Counted from the first letter of the stretch, positions 9,827 to 22,600 are shown. The stretch: DNA of 64,000 bases from Apiospora phragmitis (GCA_038363925.1 JAQQWL010000007.1:124001-188000), one strand, 5' to 3'. Made by a program: numbers and translations. Notes: generated from the sequence alone by a model not told the origin.

Positions 9827-11344
9827 ATGGCCGACAACGCAGAGGCTTCTTCGGACGCCCAGGTCACCTTCAAGGTGAAGACGTCGGGCGATCGCAACCA
9901 CACCATCACCATGCCCGAGACGGCCACGGTTAACGACCTCAAGACCAAGCTCGCCGGCTCTGACTTCGAGGACATCCCGATCGAGCGCCAGCGCCTCATC
10001 TACTCGGGCCGCGTCATGAAGAACGAGGAGCCGCTGAGCACCTACAAGATCAAGTCGGGCAACACCGTACATCTGGTCAAGAGCGCCGCCAGCAACCCGG
10101 CGCCCGCTCCTCCCGCCTCCTCCTCGACCCCGGCCGCTCCCCAAGTGCCCACCAACATGGCCGCCGGCACTGCCAACAACCCGCTGGCTGGCCTGACGGG
10201 CGCCCGTTATGCTGGCCTGACCGGCCTTCCCTCGGCAGATATGTTCGGACCAGACGGTGGTGTAAGCCATCCCATCCATTCTCCCGTTATATATCGCAAA
10301 GCTGAAAGCTGACTTACGTTTTGTCTTTTTGTACAGATGGTTGGCTCCATGATGGACGAGGAGCAAATGGCCAACATGCTCAGCAATCCCAACGTCGCCC
10401 AGCAGATGAACGAGATGATGAACAACGACCAGTTCCTCGACATGATGATCCAACAGAACCCCATGCTGCGCAACAACCCCAACGCCCGCGAGATCCTGCG
10501 ATCGCCCATGTTTCGCCATATGATGACGAACCCTGACGCTCTTCGCAGCGCCGCCCGCATGCAGCGCGCACTGCGGGGCCAGGCCGGCGGCCAGAGCGCA
10601 TTCCCGGCGCCCGGCGTGACGGACAATACTCCCTCCAGCAACGAAGGCAACAACGCCGCAGCCGGTGGCAACAACGCGGCCGGGCAACCCGGTAACCCCT
10701 TCGATCCCATGTCGTGGGCCGGTCTGGGAATCCCGGGAGGCCAGGCGCAGGGCGGCAACGCCGACGCTAGCAATCCTTTCGCCGCTCTGCTTGGTGGTGG
10801 TGTTAACCCCTTTGCGGGCATGGAAGCTCAGATGGGTCAACAGCCTGCTGCTGCTGGCACGCAACCCCCTGGTGCTACCGGAGGCGCTGGGGACGCGGCA
10901 GCTGCTGGAACTCAAGCGCAGCCCGGTGACGCAAGCGCGAGAGCCGCCGCTGGAGCTGCTGCAGGAGGAGCCAACCCGGCCGCCAATCCTTTCGCCGCCC
11001 TGTTCGGTGGCATGCCTGGCGCCGGTATGGGTGCAGGCGCGGGCGCGGGCGCGGGCGCGGGCGCAGGTAGTGCTGGGGCTACTAACCCTTACGGTCTCCC
11101 TCCCGGCATGCCCCCGATGTCCAACGAGGGCCTGATGCAGATGATGCAGATGCTGGGCATGAACTCGCCCGGCGGCGGTGGCTCCCCAGCGCCCGCCGAC
11201 AACCGACCGCCCGAGGAGCGCTACGCCGACCAGCTCCGGCAGCTGAACGATATGGGCTTCTACGACTTCGACCGGAACATTGCGGCCCTGCGGCGGAGCG
11301 GCGGAAGCGTACAGGGCGCTGTCGAGCATCTTCTCAGCTCATGA
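9827..11344 (+). CDS. dsk2: Ubiquilin / DSK2-family ubiquitin receptor
   Basis: Exons 9827-10261 and 10337-11344 flank a 75-nt intron (GTAAGC donor, TACAG acceptor); the protein has 480 residues. Residues about 12-85 are a ubiquitin-like domain (TFKVKTSGDRNHTITMPE, RLIYSGRVMKNEEPL, KSGNTVHLV). A central STI1-type segment is seen in MSNPNVAQQMNEMM-like and DMMIQQNPMLRNNPNAREIL sequence. The C-terminal 45 residues are a UBA domain (ERYADQLRQLNDMGFYDFDRN, GGSVQGAVEHLLSS). Gly/Ala/Asn-rich linkers separate the domains, including an Ala-Gly repeat at about 11035-11070. The family carries ubiquitylated clients to the proteasome. The start at 9827 has a strong context (CACCATGG). The 574-codon antisense frame is an artefact of GC bias. 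Confidence 0.95.
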
Positions 11345-12131
11345 CGTAATAACGGAGCTTGACACACTTGCCCTACAACAAAACGATTCGATATCATCAC
11401 GACGATGAAAAGCTGTTGGGGAGCCTAGGAGCGAGCGTTGGATGTAAAGGAAGAGAGGAAGCAAGGGTTTAAGCGACTTTGCGACGCAAGCTTCATGTCT
11501 TTTTTTCTGCATCCATCAACTGGCATCAGCGTATGCAGCAAGCAGCAAGTATTCTGGTCCACGAAAGAAGGGTGGGGTTGGAGGTTGGTTTGCCTGACTG
11601 CTCCAAAAGCGTGGTTCATGGGCAACCGAGGGCTGTATCAAGGCCAAACTACGAGACGACGACATTGTTCATAATGCGTACTAGTGGTAATAAATATATC
11701 ACCTTCTGCTAGGGAAAATCTGGTGAAAAATCAGTATCGTGATCGGGTACCTGAAAGGTGGACAAAGTTTGGTACGAGTGATGGTGACAAGGGGCTTTAG
11801 TCGTGATGGAAGCTCGGTTTACGTCAACAAGATAGTGTGAACGTTTCCTTGCTTATTTGACCATTACTCATCCAACTGGCTTCATAATTTGGGCAATATC
11901 CGGAGCAGTGCTATCTAGCAATCGGATACTCCGCCGGACCAACACTGTGACGACTTTAGAATCATCTCCATTGAGAGATCCTCGCTGGTGACCAGGCAAC
12001 CTTTCCTGGCTATACTGAAGACAACATGCTATCATGGTAGCTGTAGTAGCAACTGGGCCTGGGCCGAAGCAAAGGAACTCCCACTCCTTCAGAGGTTCCA
12101 AAACATAAAGCATGTATCCTAACCGTCCATA
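11345..12131. other. Convergent intergenic region, 3' flanks
   Basis: The region lies between the 3' ends of dsk2 and the zinc-ribbon gene. Several short frames occur but none has recognisable content. Confidence 0.45.
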
Positions 12132-13316
12132 TCACTCCTCCCTCCACCGGATGCTCCAGTCCCCCTTGGCAAAGCTGGGCTCGACCACTTTCCCAGCCAT
12201 GACGGCTTCGCAAAGTCTCCTGTTCTTCTTGTTCTTCGTCTCTCCTCTGTTATCATCCCCTTCGCCACAATCATCGCGCTTCTTCTTCTTCTTACTCCCC
12301 TTCTTCTTTCCCTTTCTCCCCCCTTCCTGCTCATCGCCGCCATGGTGATGACCACCCTCGTCCTCTTCATCAGGAGCAATCACAAACCCAAAAGCGACCC
12401 CCCGCCGCGCGGCGCACCGCACCATCTCCCGCTCGCGCGCCCGGCGCTGGCCCGCGAGGCGCTTCCGCAGGGCCTCGGCGGTCTCGTCGGCCCGCTCGGC
12501 CCGGCCCTTTTCGCCGCCCACGCTGCCGTTGACTTGGGACACGGACTGCGGGGGGCGGACGCGGGTGCCGCTGCGGACGGACATGCGGGCTAACACGTCG
12601 CCGTCGTCTACCTCGTGGGGATGTGGTTGGGGAGGGAGGGCGTCGTAGCTGTCGGGGTCGTGGAGGAGGTCTGTGTCGGGGTGGTAGTATTGGTGGCTGG
12701 AGGAAGCTTCTTCTTCGTTTCTTTCTTGGCTGCTGCTGCTGCCTGGTTGACCTTGCTCTTCTTCTTCGTTGTCTTCGGAACATTCCTCATGAAGCTGGTC
12801 GCGATGTTGCGGGAACATTTCGTCCTCGACCATGGAGCAGGAGACCAAGATCCGCGCATCGCCCTTGATTTTCTTTTGCTGCTGCTTATTTCCCTTGCTG
12901 CTACTGCTCTGCTTGGGCTTTTCTACTGCTGCTGCTGCTGCTGCTGCTTCTGCTTCTGCTGTTGTCCCCTCTTCAGCTTCAGCAGCGTCCCCATCGACCT
13001 TCGTCTCCTCCTTGTCAGCCTTTCCCTGCTGTTGTTTCCCCAGCAAGAACCGCACAAACACCCCCTCAATCTCCCGATCCAGCTTCCCGGGCTTGCGGCC
13101 CCGGCACCGGCTCGAGCAGTACTTGACCACCTCCACCGCGCCGCCTTTGTCACTTTGTTGGTGCTGGCTCTGGTTCTGCTGCGGCTGTTTGCGCTGCCCG
13201 ATGACGCGCCCGCACGAGTGGCAGTACGGCGTCGCCTCGCCGCCTGGCAGCAGGTAGTACGGCGCGGGCGTGGCCTGGGACTTGGCGGGGCGGGACCAGC
13301 TGTCCATCCAACTCAT
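12132..13316 (-). CDS. Low-complexity protein with N-terminal zinc-ribbon-like Cys pairs
   Basis: A single exon of 394 codons from the ATG at 13316. This start is chosen because MSWMDSWSRPAKSQATPAPY looks like a conserved N-terminus, while the upstream open part of the frame is repetitive. Residues about 30-80 hold YCHSCGRVIG and VKYCSSRCRGRKPGKLD, a CxxC plus CxxxC pattern that probably binds one zinc. Next come REIEGVFVRFLLG, then long Glu/Ala, poly-Ala, Gln/Lys and Ser runs. The C-terminus is basic (KKKGSKKKKKRD) and ends in LCEAVMAGKVVEPSFAKGDW. The basic clusters suggest a nuclear protein. Function is not recognised. Trinucleotide-rich DNA at 12920-12960 encodes the Ala tract and may vary in length. 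Confidence 0.7.
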   Translation of the reverse strand: MSWMDSWSRPAKSQATPAPYYLLPGGEATPYCHSCGRVIGQRKQPQQNQSQHQQSDKGGAVEVVKYCSSRCRGRKPGKLDREIEGVFVRFLLGKQQQGKADKEETKVDGDAAEAEEGTTAEAEAAAAAAAVEKPKQSSSSKGNKQQQKKIKGDARILVSCSMVEDEMFPQHRDQLHEECSEDNEEEEQGQPGSSSSQERNEEEASSSHQYYHPDTDLLHDPDSYDALPPQPHPHEVDDGDVLARMSVRSGTRVRPPQSVSQVNGSVGGEKGRAERADETAEALRKRLAGQRRAREREMVRCAARRGVAFGFVIAPDEEDEGGHHHGGDEQEGGRKGKKKGSKKKKKRDDCGEGDDNRGETKNKKNRRLCEAVMAGKVVEPSFAKGDWSIRWREE

Positions 13317-13995
13317 CTTGCTGTTTTTGTCGTCGTTGTCTTTTGTCCTCTTTTTGGTGTGTTGTTTGTTTAGGTCGCCGTCACGACGACTGTTGCCAGT
13401 AGTATTATGCCGCCGCGTGGAGGTGGAGGTGGAGTAGTAGGAGCGATGTTGTTGTTGATGATGATGGCGGTCAGGCTCGACGCGGTAATAACCACCATGT
13501 GAGAACAGGAGTAACCGCTGCTCCCGTCGTTGGGCTTTAAGTTGTCGATGCAGCGACGATGAAGAAGCACCGTAGGCGCAATGGAGCTTATTCCAGCAAA
13601 TTGAACTTTGAGCAAGTCTGGTGGTAACCGATATTTTCATATGAGCCTGTCTCAATGTCTGAAATGCCAAGCGGATTTCACGACTGGTCATGACCAAATG
13701 GCAGATAATTCATACAGTCATTGATTGAGTTCGGGTCGAGCATGGTGATATACACGGGACATGACAGGATAATGATGTCATAAGGGTCCAATCCTCAATC
13801 TCACCCGTGTCAAACCTACTTACTTACATGTACCTAGCGAGTTCTTAGATGGGCACAGGACAGCGTTAATTCTCAGTTCTTTCCGGTCAGTGCATGACAA
13901 GTTTCGTTTCGTTCGCATGGCTTGATATTGATATGCTGGCTTCCAAGTACCTCAGATAACAGAGGCGTGGGCAACTATGCCCGTCAGATGCCTTT
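13317..13995. other. Intergenic region upstream of the zinc-ribbon gene
   Basis: The minus-strand frame stays open to 13697 but is repetitive and lacks a convincing start. The remainder, up to the 3' end of vps53, shows no gene. Confidence 0.4.
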
Positions 13996-16656
13996 TCAGC
14001 GGCCCGTCTCGTCTATACTCCCCTTCCCAAACCGCACCCCAAGCCCCCCGATGTCCCGCCGGAAGAACTTGCCAAAGTTCTTCAGGTTGTCGTTGACGCC
14101 GCCACCCGTACTGCCACTGCCGCCGCCGCCCCCGCCCTGCTGTGCCGCCGGCGTGCCGATCCGCTCGACGCCGTCCCGCGCCGCGTTCAGGAGCTTCTCC
14201 CCCAACGAGGTCGGGTCGAACCGCGTCGTCGCACTTTGGGCCACGCCGCTGGTGTTCATGGTGATGCCCAGGCCGCTACTACCAATACCGTTGCTGCTCA
14301 GGAGCGGCGTGAGCAGCGGGCTCTGCGCCACGAGCTTGTCGTTGCTCGCGCTGTCGCGGTGGATGGTGAACAGCTCGAGCAGGTGGCCGTGGTCCTGTTT
14401 GCGGACGCCCTTGAGCTCGAGAATCTTCCTGAAGTTAGTGTCGGACCGGTCCCCGATGTGGATCAGGTAGGCCTGCACCAGCCCCTCGGGCGGCGACGGC
14501 CGCACCTGCAGCGTCTTGAGCAGGGGGTCGATCCGTGTCATCGCCGTGTTCACGCGCTTGACGAAGCCGGCCGGCGGCACGTGAGGCTCCGAAGACGGGT
14601 TGTGGTACGATAAGAGATTCTCGAACGCTTTTGTAAGAACGTATTTGTCGAGCAACATCTGCGATCATATTGTTAGTAATGGTGCCATGATATGTACGCG
14701 GCTGTAAAGGGGGGTATGCGGCTTTACCTGTTCAGCGCCAACCTCGGAGGCTGGCCGGCATTGCACGACATTGGAGATGTAAGTATTCGACAAATGCTCC
14801 ACGAGGTTGTCCGCAAAGGCCCTCGCGTACTGCGGCTTGACCACCACGCCCAGGATCTCCTCGGTCTTGGAGTTGACCTGTTTCACCAGCTCGCCCACGT
14901 AGGAGCTTTGGTCCCCAACACTCTCCATTTTGCTCCAGTTCGTGTTCTTCATTTCGCGCCAGGCCACCTCGCACTCGAGCTCGACCTTGTTGACCAAGTC
15001 GCTGACAGCAGCGCTGGCCACTCCCAGAAAAGAGTCGGCCTGCGATGACAGGTCCACTTTGGATGAAAACTCCGGATCAATCCGTTTCTTGATGCTGTCC
15101 TCCAGTTGTTCCGAGTTGGTGTGCCAGAAGTCCGCCGTGTTCAAGACTAGTATCACATCGTGGACCGAGGCTCCTGAAGGGGGATTCCTCTGCAAGATAG
15201 CCAAGAGTACTTGTTGGGCGTACTCATCGAGATATTTAGCGAAAGTCCGCGTTAGGTCTAGCAGCCTCTCACTTGTAGAAAGCTTCGCGCATTGTGATAA
15301 TGTGACCTTGTAGAAATGGAACAGCTCAATGGCCGAGCTGATGACGGCTTGCGGCGAGAACTCCTCGTCGGGCGGGATCAGCGGTTGTGCCTTGTACCTA
15401 GGGATCATGGAGGCCAAGGCCTTGTCCTGCGAATCGACCCAAAGACTCAGGTAGGGCTCAAACGCCACCGACACGGACCCGTTGAAGCTTTGCGTCCTCT
15501 CGTCGCTCGAGGTGACCGAGTTGATGGTATCGATGCTGGCCCTGGGCCTATCAGCAAACTTCCGCTCCAAGCCCTGTTCGAAGTCCATGGTTTCCTGCAG
15601 ACAGCTGAGGAGCAGGTTGACGTCGATCTTGACGCCGTCGGTGCGCCGCATGCTCCGCTCCAGGATGCCTTTGAAGTCGTCGCGAGTGCCGTCACAGAAG
15701 GCGGTGGCGAGCACCTCGCCGACCTTCCAGTGGGCCGGGAAGATGGCGTAGTGCTCGTCCTCGTACGTCTTCATCATGCGGCGGAACCAGGCGTAGCGGC
15801 GGCCGATGTTGTCGAGGCTGCCGGCCTCGTCGTTGCCGCGGAAGACCTGGCGGTACTCGCGCAGCTCCGTGTTGACGTACCAGGCGACGAGGCGCGACCG
15901 GGCCGAGTCGCCGAGCGCGTCCATGACGCCGCAGGCCTCGACCAGGGTGCCCCGGCGCGCGGCGACCTCGCCCTTGGCGAAGGCGAGCTCGAAGTCCTCG
16001 CAGATCTGCTCGAGCAGCTCGCGCTGCAGGTCGCCGACGCCGCGGCTGAGGGTGGCGATCTGGTCGATGCTGCGGTAGCTGTTGAAGTGGCGCATGAGCT
16101 GCAGGACGGCCTGCAGCAGCGAGGCGCACTCGCGGTACTGGCGGGTCTTGGCGAGCGAGCGCAGCTGCTCGTAGGCCGTCGTGAGCATCTGCAGGCGCTT
16201 GAGGGCGGTCATGCTGAGGGTCAGGTTGCGCTTGGTGCCGTCGAGGCGCTTGATGTCGGCCGTCATGCTCGTGATGTTCTGCTCCGTCTGGATGGCGCGC
16301 GACCGCACCGTCTCGATCTTGCGGAAGAGGCCCGCCAGCTCGGCTTGGGCGGAGTGCATGCGCTCGAGGGAGGAGTCGGGCCCGTAGGCCTGGGCCGTCT
16401 CGAGCTCGGTGATCTGGGTGGACAGGGCATTGTTCTGCTTGTTGAGGTTCGTGGACACGCGGGAGATGGAGGAGACGGTCGAGGGGTGGGCGAACAGTAG
16501 GTTCAGATGGTCGATCGGGTCGTAATGAACTGTATCGTCGTGGCATTACTCGTGTCAGTCTTTCCGGGAGCTTGGTGGTATCGGTTCTCGACTTCAAGGC
16601 AGGGCAAGCTAACCTGCGTCCAGCGACAGTGACGACTCCCCTGCACTACCATTCAT
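13996..16656 (-). CDS. vps53: VPS53, GARP tethering complex subunit
   Basis: Exons 16656-16614, 16529-14728 and 14658-13996 give 835 residues. Introns are 84 nt (GTTAGC donor, CTGAC branch, ACAG acceptor) and 69 nt (GTAAAG donor, GCAG acceptor). The first splice yields MNGSAGESSLSLDA, then VHYDPIDHLNLLFAHPSTVS, the characteristic Vps53 N-terminus. A long coiled-coil region follows (about residues 30-130, LNKQNNALSTQITELETAQA). The middle is the conserved Vps53_N domain, with YAWFRRMMKTYEDEHYAIFP. The last exon holds the C-terminal helical domain and a Gly/Ser-rich tail. GARP tethers endosome-derived vesicles at the trans-Golgi. The frame is intact throughout. Confidence 0.95.
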
Positions 16657-17674
16657 CGTGGGCGGTATCTGAGACTCGGCTGTCCGACCATGGGTGACGC
16701 CGCCTTTCCGAAGCTTACTTGAGTTGCAGGCTTCTTTCGATTTGCTTCTTGATCCCGGCGCAATTGGCGTTAAGAGCTGAAGGATTAATTGTCGAGAGCG
16801 CAGCACTTGTTTGAAACTGTGTTGACTTGCCTTGGCTTGCCTGGCCCAGATTCCATTAGTAGTAGCTGTGCTGTGAACAGGCGGCGCACGGCACTTGCCG
16901 GGCCCGCCTTAAGGGAGCAAGGGAGATTGATTGATTGATTGATTAGATGCCCTGCGCTTCAGCTTCAGCTTCAGCGAATCCCCCCTACATACCTACCACA
17001 TTACGAAAAACAATCACCGTGGAATAACGGTAAGAAAATTGTCGATTTCTTATTAAATCGAATCGTAATGGAAATAAATGCATTTGCCACCTGCGTTTCT
17101 CCTAGCTGGAGACTCAAGATTGCTTAACCCAATGAGTGGGATCCTGGTCCTTGGAAGCCATCAACAGCTCGATTGAGTTGGGCACCCCCCCCCAGTGATG
17201 TGAGAGGCTCCTGTAACATCCGAATCGCACGCTACGCTACTAGAAAGATACTGACTGCTAAGAATAAACATAATCGCCAGCCTGGAACCGTTTGCTATTT
17301 TCGTTTTATATATGCCGTCCCTCCTTCGTTCCTTTTTCTTTCCTCTAATACCGTACCAATGCCTTCTTTTTTTTTTGTATGCAGCACATGGACCGCCAAG
17401 AACGAGAAAAAGCGCAATGAAGCCATCCATCAACCCAAACACCACGACGCCAGCTTGAATGCCAAAAGCCCTCCAATGTAAAAAAAGTGATGAAATCAAA
17501 CATGAAAAACTCCTCCCGCGTCATAATTCCTACCTACCCAATGCAATTCGCAGAGTAACGTCGAATCTGGTACCTACTTATAGATTAAAGTAGTCGACGC
17601 GCTCTCCTGGCAAGTACTTGGTCAAATGCAGTGCAAAATAACCCCTCCGCTATTGGGTATCATCAACATCTGAC
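16657..17674. other. Intergenic, with a short GATT microsatellite
   Basis: This region contains the vps53 promoter on the right of its start and the 3' flank of the chitinase gene. A (GATT)5 tract lies at 16925-16944. No gene is seen. Confidence 0.45.
16925..16944. repeat. (GATT)n microsatellite
   Basis: Five perfect 4-bp units, directly visible, about 270 bp upstream of the vps53 start codon. Confidence 0.9.
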
Positions 17675-19676
17675 CTAGGACGTGTGTAATGCCCGGAAAC
17701 CAGCCGCAACCAGACTCCGCGACGTATCCTGGGCGTCGGCCGGCCCTGTCCAGTAAAACAGTCCCTAGCCAAGAGGTCAGCAATCAAGAAATTCTCCGAG
17801 AGGGTGGTGTGGATGGGTGGGGTATCCTCAGAACCACCCCATATCTAATTTTGTGCGTGTGCCCCCTTTTCGCTTTCTCCCCTTCCATTTGCTCTTTTTA
17901 CGGAAAAGAAAAAGGGAGGAACATGAGGAGCATACGGTAAGGCAGGGCAGAGGAGCAAGAAAGGCAAAGAAGAAGAAGAAAAGAGAAGATCGCCTTCGAA
18001 GAGAAACGTAAATGAACATACCCCTAGCCCCTTTTGCTTGCAAAACCGCGCCTTCATCTTGACCGTGTCCGGGTTGTCGTAGCTCACGAACCCGCCGTCC
18101 CCGCCGACGCAGCTCGCCGCCCCCACGCGCTTGTCCGTCACCTCCTTGGCGCCGCGCCGGGGCAGCTGGCAGTACTCGAACGCCCCCGTGCCGTCCTCGC
18201 CGCCGTAGCCGGCCTTGGGTCGGTGGCCCGGTCCCGTAACGCCCGGGAAGCTGCGGCCGTAGACGGGGATGCCCAGGTTGATGCGGGACGCGGGGCAGCC
18301 GCGGGACACCAGATGTGCTACTGCTCCTGCGGCTGACGGGCTACTGTCGTCACCTCCTTTGGACGTCGAGGAGGCCGACGAAGAAGAGGAAGACATCGAG
18401 TACAGCTGCGCGTGGTGCCCGCTCCGATGCGTCCAGGGCCCGTAGAAGTCGTACGCCATCAGGTTGACGCTGTCGAGGTAGGCCGACGCCGCGCGCACGT
18501 CGAGGCAGCTCAGCAGGGCCCGGTCCGCCGGCAGCGCCGCCGTCACGAGGAACTGGTCGTCGGGCAGCCACTGCCGCACCGCGTCCAGCAGGGCCACGAA
18601 GTCGGCGCCCTGCTGCGGGTCCGAGGGGTATTCCCAGTAGACTAGAGAGGACGGACGGAGAAGGTTAGCAAGAAGGCAGGTGGGCAGAAGGTTGGCAAGT
18701 AGGTTAGGGACATTTCTGGTCTGGCCTCGGTGGCCACATAGTTGATGGTGGATTTGGGGGTTGGACCATCCATCATAGGCGAGAGAGAGAGAGTACCTTC
18801 CGGGCAACTCTCGGGATGGTGTGGTGTGTGCACTACTTTTTACTGGGGCGCAAGGGGCAGAGTGGAGGGGGGAGGTTTCCAGTTCCACAAAAAGGAGAAA
18901 CAGGGGCGTGCTGGTTCAGCTAGGAGCGTGAAGTGGGTGGTGTGGTAAGAAAAGCCAGGAAAAACAGACAGAATGTCTCATCTCATCACTCACTGTCGAT
19001 GCCATCCAGCCCCGACGCCTCGACCAAACCTTTGGCCGAGCGCGCAAAGTTGTCGCGCAGCAGCGCGTTGGCCGCCACCAGCGGGAACGTCTCGCTGGCG
19101 CCACCGCCGCCGCCCACGGACAGGACCACGCGGAGATGCGGGTGCGCCTGCTTCAGGTGCATCAGCGAGCCCAGGCCGCCCTGGACGCCGTCGCAGGGGG
19201 CCTGCGTGTCGGCCCACTCGTCGCTGAGCTGTTTTTTTTCGCCTCGTTAGCTTGTGTGCCTCTTGTCTCTGCCTCTGTCTCTCGTCTTCGCAGTCATGGC
19301 AGCCAGACAGTGCGTTTGCGATCGATCCCGGGTACATGGTTACGATGTCCGAGACCTTTTGGGAGAGACGAGACATGGGGGGGTGTACGGGGGGCGAGAA
19401 CGAGAGAAAGTAAGTGTGTGTGTGAGTGAATGAACCTCAATTCTCTCTCCTCGCCACCCTGTGTGCTGTCTGCGTAGGGTCGGGGGATTGTCCAAAACTT
19501 ACAAAGATAGATCCGTCCATGGCCACACTGGCGAAGCCGTAGAATACGTGGCTGATGCAGCTGTAGTTCATCATGCCGGGCGTGAAGCCGCTGTAGATCT
19601 TGTGGTTCGGGAAGTAGACGGCATTGGTGAAGTAGACGCCGCTGGTGGCGATGCGTTTCCGTGAGGACGAACTCAT
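17675..19676 (-). CDS. GH18 chitinase-like protein
   Basis: Four exons, 19676-19503, 19228-18994, 18641-18022 and 17764-17675, give 372 residues. Introns are unusually long here (274, 352 and 257 nt) but have good donors (GTAAGT, GTGAGT, GTATGT) and CAG/TAG acceptors. The TIM-barrel landmarks are present: VYFTNAVYFPNHKIYSGFTP (strand 1), VVLSVGGGGASETFP (strand 3), LDGIDIYWEYPSDP (strand 4, catalytic), LMAYDFYGPWTHRSGHHAQL (strand 6) and GLFYWTGPAD (strand 8). The catalytic Glu (about residue 140) is kept, but the usual middle Asp of DxxDxDxE is Tyr (about residue 138), reading across the splice. There is no signal peptide, so the protein is probably intracellular. A Ser-rich insert follows the HAQLY motif. 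Confidence 0.88.
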
Positions 19677-22600
19677 GATGGGAAACGAAAGTAGTAGATG
19701 TGATGAAGAAGACGTAGAAGGTTGACGGCAGCCGGTTGTTGCTGACCAAAGGGGCGCCGCAGTAGTAAGAAGCAGATCAGAACACAGGATGGTTCAACGT
19801 CGTCGATGTCGTCGTTTGGCCTTTGGTGGTCCTCGAAAGGGAGGGAGGGGCTCAGAGGATGGTCAGGTGAGGTCAACAGCATCCAAGTCCGAGCGAGAGC
19901 AAGTGAGGATGACAGAATCCAGAAACCTTAAGTATGTATGCTGGATGTAGGTATTTCTCACAGCCGCCTTTTTGCCCGCCAGTAGCAATGTTAGCGACGA
20001 TGCAGGCGAAGGCGAGCGACGCGTAAGAGAGTGAGGATGAGTGAGAGTAGTAGAGTAATAACAACGCCGCCGACAGTGTCTAGTCAGAAGCATGATGGCT
20101 GCCCCCCACGGAGCAACGCATGAAGATATAGCCACAAGACCTTTTTTTTATTTCTTCTCAAACGAGAGCCAAAATAAAGGACGGCCGGAGATGTTGGTCC
20201 TCTCGGTTTTCTTTTCTCCTCTGGATATCTCGGGCCTCTCTCTAGTACCAATCACTCACTCAGTCAACCGGGGTAAGGCGGGCTTTGGCGAAAACCTTAT
20301 AAAGCGAGATGGCAAGAAATGGATCTTCTGTATATATGTGTGTGTGAGGTATGTGTATGAGCGTGAGTGACTGACTGGCTGTGTGCGGGCTGAGAGTAAA
20401 AGTGTGCGAGGGAGCGCGCGTGTAAGTAGGTAACAAGAGCGAGAGCGAAGCGAGAGAGAGGTGGACGTGAAGGCAGGGCTGAGCCAGTATAGTGGAGCAG
20501 AAAGCGAAGACCGGAAATCACATACATACATGGCCTACTACTACATGTTGGCTTGTGGTAGCAGCAAGTACTGTATATTTTTTCTAAAATGCATCAGAGG
20601 GGGGTGGGTAGGCGGGCTGCTGCTGCTGCGCTGCGGCGGCGCGCGAGCCCATCCAGGTTTAGAGATATTTTCATCTCCCGAGGAGTGGCATCGTCGAAGC
20701 TCCGAGATCAGCACCGTCGGATTGGCATGCATGACATAATGGCCAGGCTGGGGGTGGAGGCAGGTCGAAGTGGAAAAAGGGCCAGCAGCAAAGCGACCAG
20801 GGTCCCATCCCCCTCTCTCTCCTCCCCGTTGAGAGGAGCCAGCAAATCCAGCCAGCAGAAACGCAGCGGTATCTGTGGCGGTAGCAGGCAGACTGGAGCA
20901 AGGGTTCCGCACCGAGCAGAGAGCATCAAGGTGGCGGGAAGGGGGGGGGGATAGGACGATGCGTGTGTCCTCTCGATATGAGGTCGTGAGGGTACACACA
21001 GACAGACGCACTGGACTACGACTATACTTGAGCCAGCTAGTATAGAGCCATGTACATCCGCAACTGTAGGTACCGGGCACGACAAGAGGAGAGAGGGAGG
21101 GCCCCAGATAAGAGGGTACGGACGGGCCAGTCAGCAAGCAGCTACCAGTAGGTATAGCGCGCGTGGGGAAACAGGTGTCCTGGATGATCGATGTCTTTGA
21201 ACTTTCCCACTCTTTGTTTACGCTCAACGACCCTCATGTCGTCTACCTGTGATACACATACTCGAACTAGCCTCCGATTAATGGGTCCGAAATGGAGGAG
21301 ACCAGGGAAAACTGACCGCTTACTCCCTCTTTTCGCAGGGCACTTTAGGTTTGTGGGTCACTGCATAGGCTGCTTTGAGTAAGGCGGGCTTCCCATGTCA
21401 TATCGCTCGTGATACCTAGCGCCTATCTGTTTTCCTCCTTGGACCTGGTCGCACTGGCTCTGCTTCTGGCTGGCTTGGGCCTAGGAGGTCGGGTCCCTTA
21501 AGCAACCAGGAACGCTGGGATGCGCAATATCGGGGATCTCTGCGCGCTTGGGGGAGTTGACAGATGTATATCGTGATATAGGCTTGGGGTTGCTATTAGT
21601 GATGGCAAACTGAAGAGTACATACATACCTATCAGTAGTCGCACTAAAGTGACCTTGGCCGGAGCGGAGGTCGACTTTGTTGAAGATGAGGTGCATCTTC
21701 CGCTACGTGACAACAACCAACTAGGTAGTCCCAAGCGGAGAGTGTCTCATCGCAGCTGTTTGACGCTTATTATCCATCCATCCATCTATCCTTGGGCGCT
21801 TGTTGCTTGCATGTACATAGTAGTAGGTATGTAACAGTAACTTTTCCATGGCAGGCAGTCGCTGCGGCCACCGAGGCCCGGATTGGAGGGGGTAAAAGGC
21901 AGTGTACATGAAGTGTAGCACCGTAGGCTACTCTACTAAAAAAAAAAAAAGGGAAATACGCAAGGACTAGCTAGGGGGACCGAAGCGAGCGGATATGTCC
22001 TTGCATGAGCGCGAGTGCAGTTTTTTATTTTCTTTTCGCATGGGTTGAACGGACGGACTGGTGTTCCTCATGTTGGAGGAGCCAGTCTGCTCGGACCGGG
22101 GTCCCGGAGAATTTCGGCCAAAATTCAGGCGCCTCCGGGCAAGGAAGGTGACGTTGTTGGGCATTGCTCGAGGGTTGATGATGGAATTGAAGAAATGCAA
22201 TGCTTTACCGTAGTAATCTAGATAGACATTTCCCCATCAGATGAGACTGGGAGAAATCCAGCCACGACGTAACAGAGGGATGCCATGTCATAGCTGCAGT
22301 CTTATTATTAGGGTTAGGCTCTGGTCAGCACGAGAACCACAGCAACAGCGACACGATACATGACTAGCACGTCCCTGGGTCTGCATAGACCGCGATTGAG
22401 AAGGTCTCCTCCGGCGCGGCCATTAATCTATCTGGTCCTACCATGGGATGTTAGGCACATTGGATGGTAAATCTGCATGGCCAGAAACACGGCCGGGCGT
22501 TAATTAGCATCGGGTGTCGGGTATCGGCAAGTCCACAATCCAAGACAGACAGACAGGTTCCGCCGTCTTTTTTCATTCATTTTTTACCTTTCGCTTAGGG

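Noticed and set aside
9605..11329. 574-codon minus-strand frame opposite dsk2
   Set aside because: It is the antisense of a clear UBL-UBA gene; the long frame results from high GC and third-position bias.
15316..16500. 394-codon plus-strand frame opposite vps53
   Set aside because: Antisense shadow of the well-supported VPS53 exon 2.
20541..21227. 228-codon minus-strand frame in the long intergenic region
   Set aside because: No domain, Ser/Pro-biased, several overlapping frames of similar length; most likely chance.
22305..22320. TTAGGGTTAGG, telomere-like
   Set aside because: Less than two units inside ordinary sequence; not evidence of an interstitial telomere.
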